In this document: piece by piece, positions 6,467-10,820 of the stretch
Numbering within the stretch: the first letter of the stretch is position 1
How the letters are laid out: every line of letters begins with the position of its first letter
Made by a program: the position numbers and the translations under genes
The notes under the pieces: model-generated
Database searches by the model: none
Seen by the model: only the letters and a program-made list of their open reading frames with translations
Told to the model about the DNA's origin: nothing
Assembly (NCBI GenBank): GCA_016267585.1
Contig: JACQUT010000087.1
Location: 1 to 10,820 of the forward strand
Length of the DNA stretch: 10,820 nt
Reading direction: 5' to 3'
DNA from: Cyanobacteria bacterium NC_groundwater_1444_Ag_S-0.65um_54_12
Lineage (GTDB): Bacteria; Cyanobacteriota; Sericytochromatia; S15B-MN24; VGJW01

Positions 6467-7600
6467 ATGATGGCAGATCAGGTTATTCACAAGGGCTTAG
6501 AAGGCGTCGTGGTGTCTACCAATGCCCTAACTTACATTGATGGTCATGCAGGTAAACTCATGTACCGCGGCTACTTGATAGGTGATTTGGCCGAGCAGAG
6601 CACCTATGAGGAAGTAGTTTGGTTACTTTTGCACGGCGAATTACCCAATCAAAGGGAGCTAGCTGCACTCAAGGCGGAACTTGTTGCAAACCGTACCATT
6701 CCGGAACATTTGCTGACTTTGCTCAAGCTTCTACCAGCGGACACTAACGCCATGGCTGCTCTGCGCACTGCCGTTTCAATGCTTGCTTTATCTGATCTCG
6801 AGAGTGAAGACAATTCTGAAGCGGCGAATCGCCGCAAGGCACTGCGCTTGGTGGCTAAAATGGCTACGGTCGTTGCAGCATTCGAGCGGATACGTAACGG
6901 TAAGGAGCCGGTGCTTCCTCGACCGGATCTATCTCATGCCGCTAATTTTCTCTATATGTTGAACGGTGAAGTCCCCAAAGAGACGATGGCGCGTGTCTTT
7001 GACGTTTGCCTCATCTTGCACGCGGATCATGAAATGAATGCTTCTACGTTCGCTGCTCGCGTAACAGCCTCGACTCTTTCGGACATTTATTCGGCGGTTA
7101 CCGCTGCTATTGGCACTTTAAAAGGGCCACTCCATGGTGGAGCCAACACTAAAGTCATGGAAATGCTGCTCGAGATCCAGGACCCAGACAACGCTGAACA
7201 TTGGATCAAAGAAGCGCTCGCGAACAAACAACGGATCATGGGCTTTGGTCATCGTGTCTACAAGACGGAAGATCCGCGCGCCACTGTGCTACGCCGCTTG
7301 TCACGCGAGCTCGGAGAGAAGCAAGACAGTACTAGATGGTATAAAATTTCCCGAACAGTCGAGCAAGAAGTACTGGCGCAAAAAGGTCTGTATCCGAATG
7401 TAGATTTCTATTCGGCATCAACTTATTACTTGATGGGAATTCGGACTGACCTATATACTCCGATTTTTGCTCTGGCGCGCATTGCCGGATGGGTAGCCAA
7501 TTTGCTCGAGCAATATGCCGATAACCGTTTGATTCGGCCTGATTCCGAGTACATAGGACCCAAGGAACGCCCTTATGTTCCAGTGAATCAGCGTAATTAG
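6467..7600 (+). CDS. gltA: Citrate synthase
   Basis: This enzyme condenses acetyl-CoA with oxaloacetate to citrate, the entry to the TCA cycle. A 2-methylcitrate synthase side activity cannot be excluded. The 377-residue protein is of the short dimeric type found in Bacillus and archaea, without the N-terminal extension of the NADH-sensitive enterobacterial enzyme. Family residues are all present: HADHEMNAS at 185-193, catalytic His223 in GPLHGG, catalytic His262 in MGFGHRVYK, and catalytic Asp313 in NVDFYS. The start is ATG 6467 (or the adjacent ATG 6470), preceded by AAGGA at 6451-6455. An extension to TTG 6404 would run through the promoter and is not typical of the family. It is divergent from tyrS, and a small gene follows on the same strand after 112 bp. 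Confidence 0.95.
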   Translation: MMADQVIHKGLEGVVVSTNALTYIDGHAGKLMYRGYLIGDLAEQSTYEEVVWLLLHGELPNQRELAALKAELVANRTIPEHLLTLLKLLPADTNAMAALRTAVSMLALSDLESEDNSEAANRRKALRLVAKMATVVAAFERIRNGKEPVLPRPDLSHAANFLYMLNGEVPKETMARVFDVCLILHADHEMNASTFAARVTASTLSDIYSAVTAAIGTLKGPLHGGANTKVMEMLLEIQDPDNAEHWIKEALANKQRIMGFGHRVYKTEDPRATVLRRLSRELGEKQDSTRWYKISRTVEQEVLAQKGLYPNVDFYSASTYYLMGIRTDLYTPIFALARIAGWVANLLEQYADNRLIRPDSEYIGPKERPYVPVNQRN

Positions 7601-7615
7601 ACCTTTGGTAACTGA

Positions 7616-7656
7616 TCACCAGGGTTGCTTTTCAGGGGGGAATCATCTCCTGGTGA
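7616..7656 (+). repeat. Perfect 8-bp inverted repeat with long loop behind citrate synthase
   Basis: TCACCAGG (7616-7623) and CCTGGTGA (7649-7656) can form a stem with a 25-nt loop that contains a run of six G (7635-7640). No U-tract follows, so it is not a standard terminator. It lies between the citrate synthase stop and the next gene on the same strand and may be an mRNA processing or stability element, or chance. Confidence 0.4.
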
Positions 7657-7712
7657 ATAATTATCCCATTTCTTCAAGAGCTGTGAACCGATTTTTTACT
7701 AAGGAGCGCCTG

Positions 7713-8192
7713 ATGGAAGATGCTGTCTCTCGCGGTTTGACCGTAGCAAAACAGTTATTGCCGCAAGCACCATGGCCGGCCCCAGAAATCGCCCAAGATG
7801 ATTTGCCCAAGCCAAAAAAATCCAGGACTGGTCCGCTGGGCAAGGCGGACATCATGGTCGCCGAGGCACCGGCTTGGTTACGCGTCTACGACAATGCACC
7901 GTGGGTGAACACGCCGGAATACCGCAATCGCATCGATGGCGAAAAAAGCTGGCCACTCTACGATTTGATTTTGACGACGCCCACCATAGAGCATGTCAAT
8001 CAGGTCATTACCATGCTGGTGGAAGCAATCAATATAGAAGAAAGCGATGCCCAAAGATTCGCGATCGTCGCGGTAGGCAACCCTTTGCCATTGTTAATCG
8101 GCGTTCCGAAAGAAGCGGCGGAAGCGGTACGCCGCAAGTTGTCTGCGGTAGCTCGGGTGGATGTTTTGCGAAGCGTGTGGGATCGCTTGTAA
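7713..8192 (+). CDS. Small protein with ribosomal L7/L12-CTD/ClpS-like domain, function unknown
   Basis: The start is ATG 7713, set by a strong AAGGAG site 6 nt upstream. Reading further back to TTG or GTG codons has no support. The 159-residue protein has a Pro-rich N-terminus with a basic PKPKK patch (32-36), a Trp-containing segment (54-80), and a C-terminal domain (about 83-152) with order strand (LYDLIL), helix (HVNQVITMLVEAI), helix (SDAQRFAIVAV), then GVPKEAAEAVRRKL and VARVDVL. This follows the C-terminal domain of ribosomal protein L7/L12 (DVVL, VIKAVR, EAKDLV, GVSKEEAEEIKKKL, A.VEV) nearly segment by segment, and more loosely the same-fold ClpS adaptor. The conserved L7/L12 GLGLKEAK lysines and the ClpS N-degron pocket residues (NDD, His) are absent, so neither function should be assumed. 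No signal peptide is seen. Fold assignment is by eye. Confidence 0.8.
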   Translation: MEDAVSRGLTVAKQLLPQAPWPAPEIAQDDLPKPKKSRTGPLGKADIMVAEAPAWLRVYDNAPWVNTPEYRNRIDGEKSWPLYDLILTTPTIEHVNQVITMLVEAINIEESDAQRFAIVAVGNPLPLLIGVPKEAAEAVRRKLSAVARVDVLRSVWDRL

Positions 8193-8199
8193 TGGGAGT

Positions 8200-8228
8200 A
8201 GTAGTTCAGCGGTTCAGCGAACTATTTT
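8200..8228 (+). terminator. Possible terminator after the L7/L12-like gene
   Basis: Bases 8200-8207 (AGTAGTTC) can pair with 8219-8226 (GAACTATT) with one G-U pair, and TTTT (8225-8228) lies at the 3' base. The stem starts 8 bp after the stop codon and covers the end of the convergent nucleotidase gene. It is moderate in strength and is read as a plus-strand terminator. The minus strand has no U-tract. Confidence 0.35.
8204..8219. repeat. Tandem 8-bp direct repeat at a convergent gene junction
   Basis: GTTCAGCG occurs twice in a row (8204-8211 and 8212-8219). The repeat includes the stop codon of the nucleotidase gene (8214-8216) and may be a small slippage duplication. Confidence 0.6.
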
Positions 8229-9695
8229 GATGCGTCCCAAGGGCGGCTGGTTAACAGTCGCAACGCTCTTGGTCTCTTCAAGCAGGCAATCACGCAACAA
8301 AAGCCCCAAGTCTTCATAATTGGTGGCTTGCGGGAACATTGTGTAGCGATCGTTGCCCTGTGCCAGATAATCAATAGTGGTAACGCTGTAAGAACGTTCA
8401 GGATTGATCGGCTCGCTTCCCACCATGATATCTACTGCTTTTTCGCCTACGATTCGCCAGGACAAGCCAGATACCTGCAACATGCCGGCTTGGCGCGCCG
8501 TAACGTGATTCAATAAATCACAGATGAGCTGGCCACTCATTACTAGTCGTACCAGGCGATTCTCGAAGGGAAATGCAGCATAAATATCTCCTACCTTTAT
8601 GGGGCCAGCATTTAGCGGCGCACGCAGTCCACCGGAATTCAAGATGGCAATCTCTGTCCCGGTGCGCTTTCGCATGGCATCGGTGGCCCAGTTCCCTAGC
8701 TCGCAATCATGCTCGTATTTCGCTTCCCAAGAAAGACCGCGTGGTGCCTGACCAATAATGGCTGCCATCTTCGCTCGAATCTGCACATCATAAGATTCGA
8801 CTAATTTAGCCACTGCTGGTTCTTCTGGAGTGTCACCCATCACCGGAATCAAATAACCGTCCTGGGAAATGACTTTGCCACTTTCGATATCGAGATCCAT
8901 TCGTCCCAGGTATTCACCCCACTGATAGGCCTGGAGTACATAAGTGGTCCATGCGCCATTCTTGACTGCTGCAGGGCTAGGGATTTTCGTGTGACTGTGG
9001 CCACCCACGATCACGTGGATACCCGCTACGCGCGCAGCTAATTCCTTATCCTCTTCATAACCGGAGTGGGACAACAGGACGATGACGTCTGCTTTTTTGG
9101 CTTGCAGCTCGTTAATCATTTGCCGTGCTACTATTTCTCGGTCCAGTACTTTTAACCCTGCCTGGTGTTTTGCTGCAATAGCCGGCCACGCGCTCTTTTC
9201 CCCTAGTAGTCCGAAAACTCCGATTTTTAGTCCTGCACGTTCAAAAAGCATGGCAGAGGTAAAAATCGGCTTGAGAGATGCGGGGTCTACCAGGTTGCTG
9301 TTGATAATTTTGAAACGCCGGCCGCGATACTGTTGCTGGAGGTTGACCAACCCTTCATCGAGATCGTGGTTCCCGACCGTCGTCGCATCGTAAGCTGCGG
9401 CGTCCATGGCTTCGAAATCAGCTTTGCCATGGAAAAAATTGAAGAGCGGGGTTCCCTGGAAGGTATCGCCGGCATCTAGCACCAATACTTGGCCCGGGTT
9501 CTGGGCAAGGACTTGCTTGATCAAAGTACCGCGGCGAGCAATACCTCCCACGGATTTGAGATCTTTCTTATCGAAAGGCAGTAGATGATCATGCGTGTCA
9601 TTGGTATGCAACAATATCAAGCGAGCTGGGGCCGCCCAAGCCGAGCAATCAAGCATCAGGGACAAAGATATTGTCAGTAGAAGATAGCGAAACAC
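8214..9695 (-). CDS. Secreted 5'-nucleotidase / UDP-sugar hydrolase family protein
   Basis: Such enzymes remove phosphate from extracellular or periplasmic nucleotides so that the nucleoside can be taken up. The 493-residue protein starts with a Sec signal peptide (FRY then a hydrophobic core at 5-15, cleavage near AWA-A at 21-22). The Cys17 context (LDC) is not a proper lipobox. The metallophosphatase domain has the two-metal ligands in order: TNDTHDH at 31-37, DAGDTFQG at 74-81, GNHD at 108-111, SHSG at 209-212 and GGHSH at 231-235. The C-terminal 5'-nucleotidase domain shows LGNWATDAMR at 333-342, NSGGLRA at 353-359, FPFENRL at 375-381 and GNDRY at 447-451 (family GGDGY, so the substrate loop is altered). 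Start is GTG at 9693-9695 with a near-perfect AAGGAGG 4 nt before it. It converges on the L7/L12-like gene. A TTGACA at 9746-9751 could be its -35 box but has no good -10 partner. Confidence 0.93.
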   Translation of the reverse strand: MFRYLLLTISLSLMLDCSAWAAPARLILLHTNDTHDHLLPFDKKDLKSVGGIARRGTLIKQVLAQNPGQVLVLDAGDTFQGTPLFNFFHGKADFEAMDAAAYDATTVGNHDLDEGLVNLQQQYRGRRFKIINSNLVDPASLKPIFTSAMLFERAGLKIGVFGLLGEKSAWPAIAAKHQAGLKVLDREIVARQMINELQAKKADVIVLLSHSGYEEDKELAARVAGIHVIVGGHSHTKIPSPAAVKNGAWTTYVLQAYQWGEYLGRMDLDIESGKVISQDGYLIPVMGDTPEEPAVAKLVESYDVQIRAKMAAIIGQAPRGLSWEAKYEHDCELGNWATDAMRKRTGTEIAILNSGGLRAPLNAGPIKVGDIYAAFPFENRLVRLVMSGQLICDLLNHVTARQAGMLQVSGLSWRIVGEKAVDIMVGSEPINPERSYSVTTIDYLAQGNDRYTMFPQATNYEDLGLLLRDCLLEETKSVATVNQPPLGRIKIVR

Positions 9696-9765
9696 GCGCC
9701 CTCCTTATAGCCAAGCTAATGATGTCCTATGTTATCATGCCGCTCTGTCAAGAAAAGGGGAACCT

Positions 9766-10593
9766 GTGAGGCTGCCAATACCACTACGAGACTTGTGGGG
9801 CACATGGAAGGATATGGAAGCCAAAGCCATGCGCCCGATCAAGCTCGCTTTGGTTGAACCGGCAGATCGGGAGCAAACGCATTGGCGGAAGGCTTTGCAG
9901 TTTGGCAGCCGCTATCCGGAAGCTCTACAATTATTGCCTGCCGAAGGCGAATCATGCCCTGATGCTGATCTGGTATTGCTGTTGATCACGAGCTATTCAG
10001 ATTCCCGCTCCCGGTCTTTTCATTTTTCTGGTGGCTTCCCCCGCAACAAGCAATTAGCCGTGCTAGCGGGCAACGCTGCTAAGAGTGCACCTGAGATCCG
10101 GCGTGCGGTCGTGCGCACTCTCGATTTGCCACCGGAACGGATAATCGAGGTTGCTGATTTAGCCGATTTTTCTAGCAAGCTTCCCGTTAGTTTGTTCAAT
10201 TTGCACCATGAGCTGGTAATTCCATTAGCGCGACAATTTCCGATTTTTCGCCAGCAGCTGGCTTGGGAAGAAATTCATGCTACCGCGCAACAAAATGCCT
10301 TGGTAGGGTTAATTCCCGTGCCTGGTGGCGACATGCCGCTGATGACGGCCAACCAAATCAAGCTAGTCTGGCGCCTGGCCGTCATGTTTGATCTCCCGAT
10401 AAATGCCCGGCGCCTGCAGGAGATCTTGGCAGTAATCGGCAGTGGGTTTGGCTGGCGAATACTTTTCAGACAGCTGACGAAACTTGTCCCGGGGCCAGGT
10501 TGGCTAATTGGTGGTGGATTAGGTTATGCTGGTACCATGGCTTTAGGAAAAGCTGCCCTGGAATATTTTGGACGTATAGCTGGGCAAAAATGA
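9766..10593 (+). CDS. DUF697/YcjF-like protein without a GTPase motif
   Basis: The 275-residue protein starts at GTG 9766, with AAAAGGGG 5 nt before it. The C-terminal part (about 143-272) fits the DUF697 family, found in YcjF and behind some GTPases: FPIFR, then AQQNALVGLIPVPGGDMPLMTANQIKLV (175-202), GSGFGWRILFRQL (225-237), and VPGPGWLIGGGLGYAGTMALGKAALEYF (241-268). The hydrophobic glycine-rich parts (178-186 and 241-263) may insert in or touch the membrane. Residues 23-135 look like an alpha/beta domain with strands IKLALVE, DLVLLLIT and QLAVLAG, in the place where a GTPase would be, but no GxxxxGK[ST] P-loop is seen. It may be a decayed or nucleotide-independent relative. The stop overlaps the next ATG by 4 bp (ATGA), so the two are probably coupled. 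Biochemical role is unknown. Confidence 0.85.
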   Translation: MRLPIPLRDLWGTWKDMEAKAMRPIKLALVEPADREQTHWRKALQFGSRYPEALQLLPAEGESCPDADLVLLLITSYSDSRSRSFHFSGGFPRNKQLAVLAGNAAKSAPEIRRAVVRTLDLPPERIIEVADLADFSSKLPVSLFNLHHELVIPLARQFPIFRQQLAWEEIHATAQQNALVGLIPVPGGDMPLMTANQIKLVWRLAVMFDLPINARRLQEILAVIGSGFGWRILFRQLTKLVPGPGWLIGGGLGYAGTMALGKAALEYFGRIAGQK

Positions 10594-10820
10594 ATTACCC
10601 GATAAATCTCGAATTGGCTGGCAAGCTAGTTTTGCTGGTAGGTGGTAGCCGGTTGGCAGAAGCCTATGCGAAACCGCTCTTGAATGCTGGAGCTCGGCTA
10701 AAAGTGGTAGCGCCAGAGCTCTCCGCCGGGCTGAATCGGCTGGTCGAAACAGCAAAGTTGCAATGGGAGAAGCGCACCTTTTTAGATAGTGATTTGGTTG
10801 CTGCGTGGTTGGTCTTGGCC
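10590..10820 (+). CDS. Precorrin-2 dehydrogenase / sirohydrochlorin ferrochelatase, N-terminal part
   Basis: Seventy-seven codons are visible before the right edge. The product resembles the NAD-binding N-terminus of CysG/Met8-type proteins, which oxidise precorrin-2 to sirohydrochlorin on the way to siroheme (and, in some bacteria, heme). Evidence is YPINLELAGKLVLLVGG at 3-19, the dinucleotide-binding turn, and NAGARLKVVAPEL at 32-44, which match the family pattern Y.L.L.GK..LVVGGG.VA..K...LL..GA...VVAPEL. The turn reads GGSRLAEAYAK rather than the usual GGG.VA.RK. The start is ATG 10590, overlapping the upstream stop, with no separate Shine-Dalgarno sequence visible. Whether a methyltransferase domain (full CysG) or a hemA gene follows cannot be seen. 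Confidence 0.85.
   Translation, partial: MNYPINLELAGKLVLLVGGSRLAEAYAKPLLNAGARLKVVAPELSAGLNRLVETAKLQWEKRTFLDSDLVAAWLVLA

Noticed and set aside
6230..6490. An 86-codon minus-strand reading frame filling the tyrS-gltA gap
   Set aside because: It has no ribosome binding site, begins inside the citrate synthase gene, and runs through both promoters and the palindrome. The protein resembles no family.
7605..7712. Upstream TTG or GTG starts for the L7/L12-like gene
   Set aside because: ATG 7713 has a strong AAGGAG site at ideal spacing. The upstream part lies across an inverted repeat and has no coding look.
10543..10755. Minus-strand reading frame across the DUF697/precorrin-2 dehydrogenase junction
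   Set aside because: It is antisense to two recognisable, overlapping genes and has no supporting features.
1..10820. CRISPR arrays, insertion sequences, tRNA or rRNA genes, phage or defence genes
   Set aside because: I looked on both strands and found no direct-repeat arrays, transposase, integrase, tRNA-like or toxin-antitoxin signatures.

Overview
The window carries ordinary bacterial chromosomal genes: no IS element, integrase, CRISPR array, rRNA or tRNA is visible, and base composition looks even (roughly half G+C by eye). A flagellar export gene, Sec-type signal peptides and sigma70-like promoters (two perfect TATAAT boxes) indicate a motile bacterium. The taxon cannot be fixed from the sequence alone. 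A PdtaS/PdtaR-type kinase with an ANTAR regulator, a YcjF/DUF697 protein next to a siroheme-synthesis gene, and an flhA that is not preceded by flhB hint at a less-studied lineage such as Armatimonadota or deep Bacillota. That placement is a weak inference.

Layout. (1) 1-1105, minus: the N-terminal half of flhA, running off the left edge. (2) 1106-1356: a divergent regulatory gap with an extended -10 promoter facing flhA. (3) 1357-2268, plus: an unrecognised secreted helical protein with an internal duplication and two Gly5-Pro segments. (4) 6226-2275, minus: a tight four-gene run, tyrS > PdtaS-like histidine kinase > ANTAR response regulator > lipB, with a 4-bp overlap and then 15- and 20-bp gaps. 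It converges on the secreted-protein gene. (5) 6227-6466: a divergent control region with a strong tyrS promoter, a palindromic hairpin and a probable extended -10 promoter for citrate synthase. (6) 6467-8192, plus: citrate synthase, then a small protein with a ribosomal L7/L12-CTD/ClpS-like domain. (7) 9695-8214, minus: a secreted 5'-nucleotidase. (8) 9766-10820, plus: a DUF697/YcjF-like protein overlapping by 4 bp the start of a precorrin-2 dehydrogenase gene cut by the right edge.

How the parts fit. Most genes are housekeeping: tRNA charging, lipoate transfer for 2-oxoacid dehydrogenases, entry to the TCA cycle, nucleotide salvage and siroheme/heme supply. The least ordinary parts are the RNA-binding antiterminator two-component pair inside the tyrS-lipB transcript, the orphan L7/L12/ClpS-like protein behind citrate synthase, the duplicated glycine-linker secreted protein beside flhA, and the GTPase-less DUF697 protein coupled to tetrapyrrole synthesis. 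I see no convincing wholly new system. These four are the best leads.
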